From Coriaria nepalensis (Eukaryota; Streptophyta; Magnoliopsida; Cucurbitales; Coriariaceae), in the NCBI GenBank assembly GCA_027186245.1, contig CP114483.1, positions 30,696,642-30,760,641 on the forward strand: a stretch of DNA of 64,000 bases, in the 5' to 3' direction. A model generated the notes under the pieces. It did no database searches. It was given only the letters and a program-made list of their open reading frames with translations, and had not been told where the DNA came from. Numbering within the stretch: position 1 is the first letter of the stretch; the number at the start of each line of letters is the position of its first letter. The position numbers and the translations under genes are program-made. Positions 43,200 to 55,516 of this stretch are shown here, piece by piece.

Positions 43200-45150
43200 C
43201 ATAAAGCACCTCGAGTTATATCATATACACATCCTCCTCGAGGTATCTATTTAGGAAGGTTTCACTTCCATTGGCCAGATCTCATAATCGTGGTATGTTG
43301 CAATGGCAAGTAATATCCAAATTGATATAGTCATTGCAATGAGTAAGAAGGTTTCTTCATAATCAATCCATTCTTGTTACCTATAATCGTTTCCAACTAG
43401 TTTAGCCTTATAGATTTCGACCTTTCCATCTGCCTTAGTTTTCTTCTTGAAAACTCATTTGCATCCTCTAAGAACTATTTCTTCAGGTACATACACCAAG
43501 TCCCATACTTGGTTGGCATATAAGGAATCTATCTCGAATCTCATGAGATCTAGCAATCTCTCGAAATCTAAGCTATTGAGCTCGAAATAAGTCATAGGAT
43601 CATCTTCTATGATCGGCCCGTTACTTGAAATTTGTAATGCTCTAGCCCAGTAAATGCTCTACTAAATCTACGAACCATTTGTGTACTCTGAGGTATCACA
43701 ATAACCACTTTTGGGGGTACCTCAGCTGAAGCTAGTGGGGTAACAAGATTATTGATTCGAATATCATTTTGTGTATTTTTAACTTCATCAATTTCAATCT
43801 TGCTCCCACTATTCCTTTAAGAAAGGAATTCCTTATCTAAGAAGACAACATGTTTAACAACAAACACTTTCTGTTCAGTGGGATAATAAAAGTAGTATCC
43901 GAAAGTTTCATTTAGATACCCCACAAAATAACATTTTTTGGATCTCGCCTCCAACTTTTATGTTTTTTTCTTCTTGACACTAGCAGGACAACCTTATACA
44001 TGAATATGTTTATAGCTTACCTATGTGCCTTTCCATATCTCATATTTTGTCAAAGAAATAGACTTCGAAGGTATCATGTTAATAACTAAGTGGATGTTCT
44101 TAGGGCATATCCCCAAAAAGACAAAGGTAGATCGGTAAACTCATCATGGACCGAACCATCTCCAAGAGAGTCTTATTTCTCCTCTTAGACACACCATTCA
44201 ATCATGGTTTTTTGGAAGGGGTCCATGGTAATATTATATTGTTCTCCATCAGGTAATCAAAAAACTTGTGGCTTGTATTCACGACCTCGATTTGACTAAA
44301 GTATCTTAATACTTTTGTCTAGTTTATTTTTCGCTTCACTCTTATATTCCTTCAATTTCTCAAATGATTCACATTTATGTTTCATAAGATAAATTTGACC
44401 GAATTGAGAGAGATCATCGATGAATGTGATGAAGTACATAAAACCACCTCTGGCAAGAGTTGACATGGACTCATATACATCAGTATGTACTAGTCCTATT
44501 AACTCAGTTTGTCTCTTTCCAGTTTCACTAAAAGAAGATATGAACATCTTTCCTAATAAACAAGATTCGCAACTTAACATTGATTCAAATCGAATGGATA
44601 TAGGTATCCATCTTTATGCAACTTTTGAATCATTGTTTCATTGGCATGACCTAATCGAAAATGTCATAGGTATATTTGATTCACATCAAATTTTCTTTTC
44701 TTGACTTGCTCAATATTGAGGCAAGTTTAATTTTTTTAAAGTTAAGACATATACACCATTATTTAAGGAACCACTTACATAAAATAAACAATTCATAAAA
44801 AGACTTAAAGTATTACTCTTGATGAAGATGACAAATCCTTCCGCATCAACACTAGAAATAGAAATAATATTATATATTAAAGCTCGTGCATAATAAAATT
44901 GTCTTAAATTTAAAATTAATCCCAAAAGCAAAACTAAACTATAAGTTCCATGGCTGAAGCAATAACTTTTGCTTCATTTCCAGCTCGTAGGTCCACTTCA
45001 CTTTTCTTTGAAATTCTTCTACTTTTTAGATTCTACATATTATTACAAATATGAGAATCATAACCGGCATCTAGTACTCAAGTAGATGAATCATTACAAA
45101 AAATGTTAACCTCAATTATAAACATACCTGAAGCAGCACCACTATGCTTT
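43200..45150 (-). pseudogene. Copia protease, integrase and reverse transcriptase remnants of the nested element
   Basis: Minus-strand pieces in order: SSTWVLDAGYDSHICNNM (protease, Asp-Ala-Gly where Asp-Thr/Ser-Gly is usual), 44710-44931 (FYYARALIYNIISISSVDAE), then 44296-44580 reading CESCLLGKMFISSFSETGKR, GLVHTDVYESMSTLARGGFM and YFITFIDDLSQFGQIYLMKH, the integrase zinc end and core with its Asp. Reverse transcriptase starts near 43600 (PTKYGTWCMY) and includes the TYHDYEIW-like region near 43300. All frames are broken. Confidence 0.8.
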
Positions 45151-45164
45151 TTCAGATTTGCAAG

Positions 45165-47090
45165 ATATAGTTTCTATCCAGACCGATTACAACAACTAGA
45201 TCACATATAATTTATTTTATAGAAAATACAGTAAATTCCATCAATCATAAATCAAGGTTTAGGGAAAAGGAATACCTCTTTTGATTTACAGAATTCTTCT
45301 TATTCAGATGGGAAGGCGATGAAGTGTTCACTCTCTAATCTTAGTTCACACTATTAGTTTTGCATGATTGACTTTCTATCTAAGATCTCAACTCATGAGA
45401 TAATAAACTTGTGGAAAAGGAAGGGACAAGACTCTTTTTTATTTCTTTGATTTTGTTCAAGAGGCTTGGAAGACTTCATAAATTTGGCCAAGGCCTTAGG
45501 ATTTATAGGCATAACTAGGTTATAGTTTCATAATCACATTAGGTTTCCTAGTTGCCTTAAAACTCTTATAATCTTAAGTTATCTTTTATCTTAAAACTCC
45601 TAAAAGATAAAATTAGGTCCAACCCATCTTTATATGGCCATCGACTATAATGGGTATAACCCATGGATAGTAAATCAACCCTTTGTTTAATTGGCCCACA
45701 AAAATCAAATTAATAATCCGATCTATTAACCATTTAATGTCTGATTATTAATACAAACTTTTAAAATACTTTTATAATTAAATAAAAGTTTCTATCTAAC
45801 TTATCAATTGTAATTAAATTAATGAACACTTAGTTCTACTAGCAGCTCTACATGATATTAAATTAACACATTAAGAATTACCATTTTCCCTTACAATTAA
45901 ATTATAAGTTAAATTACCATTTTACCCTATATGTATTTTGGTCCGATTTTTCTTTTTCTTCAATGAAACTTTAACTAAGTTACTACGCTTATATGTGTGA
46001 CCGACTAGGTTCTACATCACGCTAATAAGAGGATTTCATAAACACTCTTATGATTTTATTTAGTTCTAAATTAAATTCTTTTAATTTAAAATAATTTTTT
46101 AAAATTAAACAGTTAACTTAATCATCTTATGATTAATTTAGTTTAAATCTCAAAGCAAAGATTGAATTATAGCAAAGTGTCAAGCTACTCAGGAGAAGGG
46201 AAGTACCATCTTCCAAAAGAACCTATTTGTGACCATCGTATACTTACAATAACAATTCTTGCTAATATTTCGATTTGTCTTAGGGCGTGGCTTAACTATT
46301 AAAACTTTAATAGACAAATCATATGGATCATCATACCTTTATTAATATCGACAATGGATTTACGGAAACTCCTTTCAAACCATATTACTTTACAAAGATT
46401 CATTATTTAATAAAGCATATAATCCATAGGACTTAATTCCAAATACGAAAATGATAGATTCCCTCTTGACCACATATAATCCTTCTCACACAACACTTCA
46501 TACCCAACGGTTCACCCCGTATTCACTCATGACTAGGGCTAATAAAAATGATGTCAAAATATGAAGTCTGGTACTCAAGAAAGCCATGATGTTTTAGGTT
46601 GGAGGATCGCATAAAAATTGTCACTAACTAATTATCATTAACAATCAATATTAATTACCATTGAGAGTTATCTAAGTGTCACGATCAACACTCTTAGTCC
46701 TTACAAAGCACCCAAGCAATCATCATGGTATTCCCCTCACACCACTGGTTGTGAGATCGGCCACCCAAACAATTAAATGATAAACTACATGTAGTTCATT
46801 GTCATATTCCCCTATCACCACTAGCTTTTAGCGACTTGAGTTTCTACTAGCATAATCTCTATCATGGTTTCCAAAGTGCATAAATCAAGATACTGAATTT
46901 TATCATGATATGCATATAAAAAACATATAATATTAATTCCAACAAAATCAATAAACATGATAAATAATAACTGACTTCCATTAATGACAATAACTAATGT
47001 CTTGTTAATATCCACATAAAGATAGTATCACATAAAATACTTACCTCATCCAATCAAAATCTGATTGGCTTAATGGGCGTACACTTTCAA
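45165..47090 (-). repeat. Family B copia LTR (5' LTR of the nested element)
   Basis: It is the reverse complement counterpart of 48713-50692, sharing for example 'gataaatcatatggatcat', 'tacggaaactcctttcaaacc' and 'gtgtgaccgactaggttctaca'. The outer (right) end is near 47090, where plus-strand integrase sequence resumes. Exact TG/CA ends were not clear. Confidence 0.75.
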
Positions 47091-48712
47091 AATGAACTAA
47101 TTGTTTTACAAATGAAACTTTGGGATACTACTTCTATCATCCCACTCAGCAAAGAAAATTTGGTGCTAAGCACGCCGTCTTCTTAGAGAATGAATTCTTT
47201 TCTAAAAGGAATAGTGAGAGTAAAATTGAACTAGTTGAAGTTCAAGACTCATAAAATGACATTCGAACAAAAGATCCTCACACTTCTTGACTGAGGTATC
47301 TCCAAAAGAGGACACTATGAAATCTTAAAGTACACAATAGGTTCATAGATCTAGTAGAATGATCAGTGGGTTAGCGCGTTACAGATTTCTAGTAGAAAAT
47401 CCAAGTAATAGGCCAATCATAGATGATGATTCTACTAGTTATTCAAAAGCAATTGATTGCACAGATTTGGAGAGATAGCTTTACCATAAAATTCGAGATG
47501 GATTTCATGTATGCCAACCAAGTGTCGGACTTGGTGGATGCACCTGAATGAATAGTTCCTATAGGGTGTAAGTGATTTTTCGAAAGGAAAACAGGGGCTG
47601 ATGGTAAAGTCGAAACCTATAAGGCTAGACTAGCTGCAAAGGGGTTTAGACAAAGAGAAGGGATTAACTATGAAGAAACCTTCTCACCTGTTGCAATGAC
47701 TAAATCTATTCAGATATTGCTTACCATTACAGTATACCATGATTATGAAATATGGCAAATGGACATGAAGACAGCCTTTCTAAATGGGTGCCTCGAAGAG
47801 GATGTGTATATGATATAACTCGAGGGCTTCATAGATAAGAAAAATAAAGGAAGTTGTGTAAGTTGAAGAGATCTATATACGACCTAAAATAAACATCTCA
47901 GAGTGGGAACATTTATTTCAATGAAATGATCAAATCATTTTACTTCATTAAGAACGAAGATGATTCATGTGTGTACAAGAAAGTTTGGGCAACCACTATT
48001 TCTTTGATCATTCTATACGTGGATGACATACTACTAATTGGGAATAATGTAGGTATGTTAGAGTCTATAATGTTATGGCTATCAAAGAATTTCTCCATGA
48101 AATATTTGGGTGAATCAACTTATATTCTAGGAATTAAGATCTATAGAAATAGATTTAGAAGGCTGTTAGGCTTGACCTGCCACTAACTCATGAAATCTAC
48201 CTTTCAAAGAATATGTCTCCTAAGACACAATCGGAGAGGGATGACTTGAGTGAGGTACCTTATGAATTGGTAATAGGATCCATTATGTACGTTATGTTAT
48301 GTACAAGGCTAAACGTTGCCTATACTCTAGTGTTACGAGTAGGTTTCAAGGCAATTTGGATCAAAAGTATTAGATTGTTGTCAAGAATATTCTTAAGTAC
48401 TTGAGAAGAACAAAATAATAGTTCTTGATTTATGGAGGTACTGACTTGAAAATTGAGGGGTTCATAGGCTCTAGTTTTCAATCAGATATCGATGATAGCA
48501 AATAAATTTCATGTTTCGCTTTCATGCTCAATGGTGGAGCAGTCAGTTGGAAGAGTTCCAAACATGTGATGCAATGCTATCACCTCATAGAAACGGTCCA
48601 GATAGATGATAACATTGTAGATCCATTCACTAAGGCGCTTTCCCAACAAAAGTTTGATCGCCATCTTGATAAGATGGGAATAAGATTAAAAAATGATTGG
48701 CTTTAGTGCAAG
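47090..48712 (+). pseudogene. Copia integrase end, reverse transcriptase and RNase H (family B host element)
   Basis: Pieces in order: integrase C-terminal end (about 47100-47260), reverse transcriptase ADGKVETYKARLAAKGFRQR, EGINYEETFSPVAMTKSIQI and YEIWQMDMKTAFLNGCLEED (47600-47810), then 47926-48186 with LIILYVDDILLIGNNVGMLE, the intact YVDD catalytic box, and MKYLGESTYILGIKIYRN. RNase H follows in fragments (48213-48404; 48524-48706 ending NIVDPFTKALSQQKFDRHLD). Part of RNase H is deleted around 48570. A polypurine tract 'aagtaggagat' (about 48702) precedes the LTR. Confidence 0.85.
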
Positions 48713-50692
48713 TAGGAGATTAAAAGCATGTGCCTATAAAGCTAATCGGTTTTTGACCCAATAGGGTAAACAGCTGTATGTGATATTATCTTTATGCATA
48801 TGTTAGTAAGATAATGAATATTATTATTAATTTTCATTTATGAAAATCATTTATTATTTATCACGATTATTGATTTTTTTGGAATTAATATATCATGCTC
48901 TATATATATATATACATGATAAAGTCTAGTGCCTTAAGTTGCGCGCTTTGAAGATACTGATAGAGATCATACTAGTTAAGACTCAAGCTACATAAAGCTT
49001 AAGACATGAAATTTTTGTTGTCATAGGATCTCAAGAATGGACATTAATGATCCGAATAGACAATCACATAGTTCATCACCTAAAATATTTAGGGTGGATG
49101 ATCTCATGGCCATTGTTGTTGGTGGAATATCATGATGATTATGTGAGTACTTAGTAGAGACTAAGGGTATTGAATGTGACACTTAGATAATTCTCAATAA
49201 TAATTAATACTAATTGTTAATGACAATTATGTACTGAATATATTACATGTGGTCCGTAGACATGGGATCACCATGGTATCTTATATGTCGAGTTTCATGT
49301 TTTGACATCATTTTAATTAGCTCTAGCCAAGGTGAACACGACAGGAATCATTGGGCATGAAATGTTCTACATGAAGTTTGTGGGTGATTAAGAGGGAATC
49401 CATTGCATCCGCATTTGGAAATAAATCCTATGAATTATATATTTTATTAAACAATGAATTTTTACAAAGTTGTATGGTATGAAAATGAGTTCTATGTAAT
49501 CTACTGTCAATGTTCAATAAAAATATAATGGTTTATATGATTTGTCTATTATAATTTAACAGTTAAACCGTACCTTATGACGAATCGGGATATTGGCAAG
49601 ATGAAATTATCGTTATTGTAAATATACTGTAGTCACAGAAGATTCTTTCAGAAGATGGTACTTTTGATATCTCGGGTAGTCTTGACACTTGACTAGAAGT
49701 TAATTTTGACTTCGATATTTAAGTTATTTAATTAGGAGATGATTATGGTAAATGTTTAATTTAAAAGGTATTTTAAATCAAACAAATATAACTGATTAAA
49801 TAAAATCATAAAATATTATGAAATCCTCCTAAAAGTGTGATATAATACTTAATTGGTCACACACATTAAGATTCGATAGTAACTCAAATTAACATTCATC
49901 GAAGAAAAAGAAAAAAATTGATCGTTTCCATTTTAAGGGTAAGATGGTAATTTGACTTGTGGTTTGACTATAAGGGCAAAATCGTAATTACGAATTTGTT
50001 CAATCTAAGATCATGCAGCTCCGCTAGTGCAGCTAAGTGTAACATTAGTTTAATTAACAATTAATAAATTATGAAGAAACTTTTATTTATTTATAAAATG
50101 ATCCTAAAAATTTGTATTAATCATTGGACATCAAAGAGTTAATAGGTCAAATTATTAATTAAATTTTCATTGATCAAATTAATGAAATAATTGATTAAAA
50201 TCCATGGGCATTATGCCCATAGAAGTGGCCGATCTGTAAAATGGGTATTGACCTATTATTTCTTTAATTAAGTCAAGGAAACTTAATGTGATTAGGAAAT
50301 CTTAGACCTAGTGGATCATTATAAATATCTCACTAAGTGGATAAAAACCCTAAGGCATCTCCTCCTCCTCTTCGCTGAAATTGGTAGAAAGAAAAGAGAT
50401 TTTCCAATTCCTTTCCTTAAACATTTTGATTCATGTATTGAATCTAAGAGTAGAAAATTAACTGAGTGAACAAATGGTATGGATTATGGTTAGAGGATAA
50501 ACACGTAAGCATCTTAAATCTTCATTGTAATCCGAATGAAAGAACAATTATAGTGGTTTGTTCATCAAGTTAGGGTAACCCTTTAAACTAAACTTGAAAT
50601 TAAAATTCATGGGATTTATAGTACTTTCTACAAAGAGATTATTTATGTGATATATAATTGTTGTATAATTGATCTTGTTTGTGGAATTATGC
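48713..50692 (+). repeat. Family B copia 3' LTR
   Basis: It follows the RNase H end and polypurine tract, and aligns with 26992-28827 and with the reverse complements of 45165-47090 and 52925-54850. The initial TGTTGG expected at the LTR start is not present, so the left end is approximate. The right end is set where minus-strand gag sequence begins. Confidence 0.75.
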
Positions 50693-50935
50693 TTTGATAT
50701 CTCATAGCTTTGGTTGCGAGTATCTTCACCATAAACAGTTTTAAGGTTATCGATAATCTTAACAGTATGGAATCTCTTATAGTGCTTTTGAAACTCATTG
50801 TTCATCGATGCAAGCATAATATATTGCACCTCATTATCTCACTCCATTCACTTGTTCCATACAACCATTGTTTCATCATCTGATCCCACATGCGAGACCC
50901 GCTTGACCGACTAATTCAAAATGTCAAACAAACAC
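50693..50935 (-). pseudogene. Copia gag fragment
   Basis: The minus-strand reading gives VQYIMLASMNNEFQKHYKRF, HTVKIIDNLKTVYGEDTRNQ and SYEISK, a stretch found in plant copia gag (UBN2). Upstream (to about 50935) the frame continues ETMVVWNK and then stops. Its orientation is opposite to the LTR it abuts, so it comes from a different element. Confidence 0.65.
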
Positions 50936-52430
50936 TCATATCTGAGAACGATTCTCAGATTTTTATACTAGTCTCTAAAATTGGTTCCAACCAACTTATT
51001 TGCTTAAGAATCAATTTCAGTTTATCACACATTGCAAATTACAAAATACATAAAAATAAAACACAATAATATAAGCAAATATGCACAGAATATTAGTTAC
51101 CAAAAATTTCAAAAGTCAGACAAAATTTTGGGTATCTCCGATTATTTTGTTACAAAATTATATTCACCTTCTTAATATAAAATGAGAAAAAAATTTGATA
51201 GTGAAAGAATGATCCAACCATCAAATATTATAATTCTCACGTGTCCGTAGCCAATCATAATAAATACAGAAGGTAGCAAACTTTTTTGCAATTACATCCC
51301 ATATAACTGCTTTACCCTATCTCTAAGAAAACATAATCCCACATGTCCGTAGCTAATTATATTTTGTTAGTTAACCTTCACCCAAACATTCTTATGAACC
51401 ATAAAGTGTTAAACTAATACGTAGATGTGTCTATGTCCGTGTCTAGAATGATAGCATTACTCAGTCATGCATTTATGCTAAGATAATATATATGCATACT
51501 TACACCAAATGTAAGTCTCATGTATCCGTAGCTAACTACATTTAATGCAAATATCATATATATTACAATATTTGGAATCTAAGCCATGAAACGATTTAAT
51601 GACCAGTTACAACTCAATATTATCACATGAAGTATTTGATTTACAATCTCATCATAAACAAATATACATATATATCATGCACTATCTCATAGTCCTTAAA
51701 TATAATGCGATAATATATTTAACTAAGCATATATATATATATATATATATCTCATAATGCATCTACATTTAACAACTTAAATTACATATATCTAATGCAT
51801 GATCATGTTAAAACATTTTAATCACTCATACATTATTATTATTTTATCTTTTATTGCATGATAATGCTATGTTCATGGAATTCAAACAAGTCATTAAATC
51901 TAATCTACTCTTCTTTAGTTTTTTAGTACATTTTAATTATTTCAAGCTCCAAAAAAAAAAAAAATCATCCTTGACTCCTTAAGAATACTTGCCAAAGAAC
52001 TTCAACTTTCCATATTAAAAAAATTTCCTAATCAGATTATTTCTAAAATGATAAATATTATTTCAAAAAGTTTCCTAATCTAAACTTAGGAAACGTGCCA
52101 AAAAAAAATCTCCATCATATTAAATTTATCATAAACTATTTAAGGTAATTTAATTGATTTCATGTTTGATATAATAATAAAATACATATAAACATATTAT
52201 ATTTTTTACTTTCCATAATACAGTCATCAATTATATAATCAAAATCATATTTTACTTAAGTAAATAAAAGAATGGATTTTACCTTATTTTAGGAAAGCGT
52301 CCAAAAATAACATAATCGAACTAGGATTTTCAGGACAACAATTATCGTCGTTGCTACCACCAGGGGCAGCAACCCACACACCATTATCTTGGCCTTTGAA
52401 CCAAGATTAGAGAGAGTTTCTTAGGGTGGC
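50936..52430. other. No gene; AT-rich with a weak ~90-100 bp repeat
   Basis: Four diverged copies of a segment containing 'catgtccgtagctaat' are seen (51242, 51344, 51434 and about 51522). An AT microsatellite lies at 51728-51751. The whole is perhaps the LTR or leader of the element that supplied the gag fragment at 50693-50935. Confidence 0.4.
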
Positions 52431-52449
52431 GAATGCTAGTGAGATAGTC

Positions 52450-52620
52450 TCAGCTAGGGTTGCGCAAAAGTCAGTATCGGTAAAAATCGAACCGATATTA
52501 ACCATAATTGCTTTTGCCACTCACTCTGGTAACCAACCGGTTAGATCATGACCTCCGATTGAAAATGTACTGATTTTACATTGATTGATTCCAATCGGTA
52601 TTGTTCAGTGTAGGTCCCCC
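52450..52620. repeat. Dispersed repeat, copy 1
   Basis: Contains 'caaaagtcagtatcggtaaa', 'aatcgaaccgatattaacc' and 'cactcactctggtaacc'. The same order of motifs appears in a second copy split at 52876-52920 and 54865-54910. It has short inverted 'cggt(t)' motifs but no clear terminal repeats. Confidence 0.6.
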
Positions 52621-52875
52621 AAAACGGAATTTTTATTTTTATTTTTCTTCTTTTCTATTGTTGGTTTAGTCTTAATCATTTTAATTGTTATTGACTTTTA
52701 TAGTTTTTATTTTGCATTATATATATTAAAAATTTATGAGCATATATTATAATGTATGTAATTTTTACTTTATTTTGTAGAGTTACTTTCAAATAATAAT
52801 AATACCATATTTAAAGACAAATTTGGCATTATAATGACTAAAAAAATCATTTTACCGGAATATTAGAATCAAAAT

Positions 52876-55130
52876 TAGGCTTGTACAAAAGTCGATATCG
52901 GTGAAAACCGAACCGATACACATTAAAAATTCTTGCATACAAAGTATCATAAGTAATATTTAAAAAAAATTTGGATCTTATCCTAAATATACATAATTCC
53001 ATAAGTAAGATCAATATATAATATTCATACATCGCATATATAAACTCTACAAAAAAAATACAGTAAATCTCATGAATTTAAATTTCTAGTTTAGGTTACA
53101 AGATTACCTTAACTTGATAAACAAACTACTATAATTCCTCTAGCAATCCGAATGAAAAGGAAGATTCAAGACGTCCACGTGTTTGTCATCTAATCATAAT
53201 CCACTTGATTCGTTTGCTCAATTAATTTCTTATCTTGAGATTCAACTCATGAATTAAAAGGTTCAGGAAAGGATGAGAAAATTCCTCTATTTTCTCTCTC
53301 TCAATTTCAGTCAAGAGGAGGAGGAGGAGTAGCCTTAGAGATTTTTGGCCACTTAGTTTGGTATTTATAATATTTCATTAGGTCAGGTTTTCTAATCACA
53401 TTAGGTTTATTTGTAGCAAATGTTTCCTTAGCTTAATGAAGAAAACAATAGGTCAAATCCCATATACATGGCCGATCACTGTGTTGGGTTATAACCCATA
53501 AATTTAATCAACTCTTTGATTAATTTGACCCATGAAAATTCAATCAATAATTCGGCCCATTGAAGCTTTATTGTCCAATTATTAATACAAACCTTTAGGA
53601 CCATTTTATAATTAAATAAAATTCTGTTATAATTTATTAGATTCTAATTAAATCAATGTCATACTTAGTTGTGCTAGCAGAGTTGCATGACATTAGATTT
53701 AATAAATTAATAATAATAATTTTGCACTTATAGTCAAACTATAAGTCAAATTATCGTTTTATCCTTAAAATTGAAACGATTTGTTTTTCCTTTTTCTTTG
53801 ATAAACCTTCAACTGAGTTATTATCGAATCTTATGTGTGTGACTGATTAAGTTCTACATCACATCGGTAGGAGAATTTCATAACACGTTATGATTTTATT
53901 TAATTCACAATTAAATATATCTAATTTAAAATATATTTTAAATTAAATAGTTAATAGTCAAACCTCTAAGTCAAGATTGACTTCTAGCAAAGTATTAAGA
54001 CTACCTAGGAGATGAGAAGTATCATCTTCTAAAAGAACTTCATGTGACTCTAATACATTTATAATAAATAATCCTTTCATCTTGCTAGTATCTCGATTCG
54101 TCCTATGGTATGGTTTAATTGTTAAACCTTAATAGATAAATCATATGAACCATTATATTTTTAATGAACATTTGATAATGAATTTACAGAAAACTCTTTT
54201 TCATATCATACTACTTTTCAAATATTCCTTATTCAATAAAATCTATAACTCATATATGATATATTTCTAAATACGGAAGCGATGAATTTTCTCTTGATTA
54301 CTCACAACCTTCATGTATAACGTTTTATGCTCAACGGTTCACCTCATGTTCATCATTGGCTGCGACTAATTGAAATGATGTCAAAACATGAAACCCGTCA
54401 TATAAGATACCATGGCGATCTCATGTCTAAAGACCATACGTAATATAATCACTAGATAATTCTCATTAACAATTATTATTAATTACCATTGAGAATTATC
54501 TGAATGTCACGTTTAGTACCTATAATCTCTACTAAGTAAGCACCCACATAATTATCAAGTGTTTTAAATTAGATCCTATGATAATGAACAGTTCGTGTCT
54601 TAAACTTTAAGCAACTTGAGTCACAATTAGTATTATCTCTATCATAGTCTCCAAAACGCACAACTTAATATATTGGACTTTATCATGGTATGTGTTTATA
54701 GAACATAAGATATTTATTCCAACAAAATCAATAAACTTAATAAATAATAACTGATTTTCATAAATGATAACTAATAATAATATTCATTATCTTACTAATA
54801 TTTGTATAAAAATGGTATCACAGTAAATAACCATAATTAAGGGTATCACATAAAAATATGGGTATATATTTTCAATACCAACCGTAACCACTTTTATCAC
54901 TAACTCTGGTAACTTAACTTAATATCATCATAATTAAAATAGTAATAAAAGTAAATAATGTACTATTTCCATAACTGACTAATTTTATGATACCGATTAG
55001 TATGTATAAATTATGATTGACATATCAACCTTGACATATCAACCGAACTATATTTTTTTAGTGATAATTCTGATCGATATCAATCAAAATGTATCATTTT
55101 CGGTCGATTTTGATTGATACAATTTAGATT
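52876..55130. repeat. Dispersed repeat, copy 2, split by a solo LTR
   Basis: The left part (52876-52922) has 'caaaagtcgatatcggtgaa' and 'aaccgaaccgataca'. The right part resumes at about 54865 with 'ataccaaccgtaaccac' and 'tcactaactctggtaac', so the intact order matches copy 1. Related 'cgatat/tgatt' motifs continue to 55130. Confidence 0.6.
52925..54850 (-). repeat. Solo family B copia LTR
   Basis: It aligns in reverse complement with 48779-50690, for example 'gatattggcaagatgaaat'-type and 'ggtcacacacattaagattcg'-type segments, but no gag or pol flanks it. It interrupts copy 2 of a dispersed repeat. A candidate target duplication around 'atac' on both sides is too short to be sure of. A solo LTR normally results from recombination between the two LTRs of a full element. 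Confidence 0.7.
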
Positions 55131-55516
55131 AAGGAAGAATGTGAGATATTTTTTAAATTATCAGAATTCTATGGAGTAATTCACATTTATTTATATATTA
55201 AATATCCTAAATATATATAATTTCATTCATGGATCTCTCCACGTAGGCAATCCAGGTGGATTTTCGGTGAGCATAAATCATTCTCCAAGAACCCCCCATG
55301 TAATTGCCTGAAATGGATGCAAGGTCATGGAGTTTCTTAACCATTAAACCTTTTTTAATAGTTTTTTTTTTTTTGGACTTTCCACTGTCCACACACTAGA
55401 AAAGAGGAAAGATTCTTTTAGATTCCGCAAACCTAGAGCGAAATTGTTCAATCTTTTTCCCTGGTGCAGCACGCTCGCTTCGTCCCGTCTCTCTGAAACT
55501 CAATCCCATCTCTTTC
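55131..55516. other. Upstream region of the amidophosphoribosyltransferase gene
   Basis: Sequence from about 55390 is likely 5' leader. A T run lies at 55363-55374. No definite promoter motif is called. Confidence 0.4.

Larger units (their letters stand above)
42766..47090 (-). mobile_element. Degenerate copia family B element nested in opposite orientation
   Basis: Read downwards: 5' LTR (about 47090-45165), protease and pre-integrase (45150-44710), integrase (44580-43600), reverse transcriptase start (43600-43200) and a truncated 3' LTR (43150-42766). Gag, the rest of reverse transcriptase, RNase H and about 1.4 kb of the 3' LTR are missing. The flanking plus-strand gag and pol show it inserted into another family B element. 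Confidence 0.75.
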
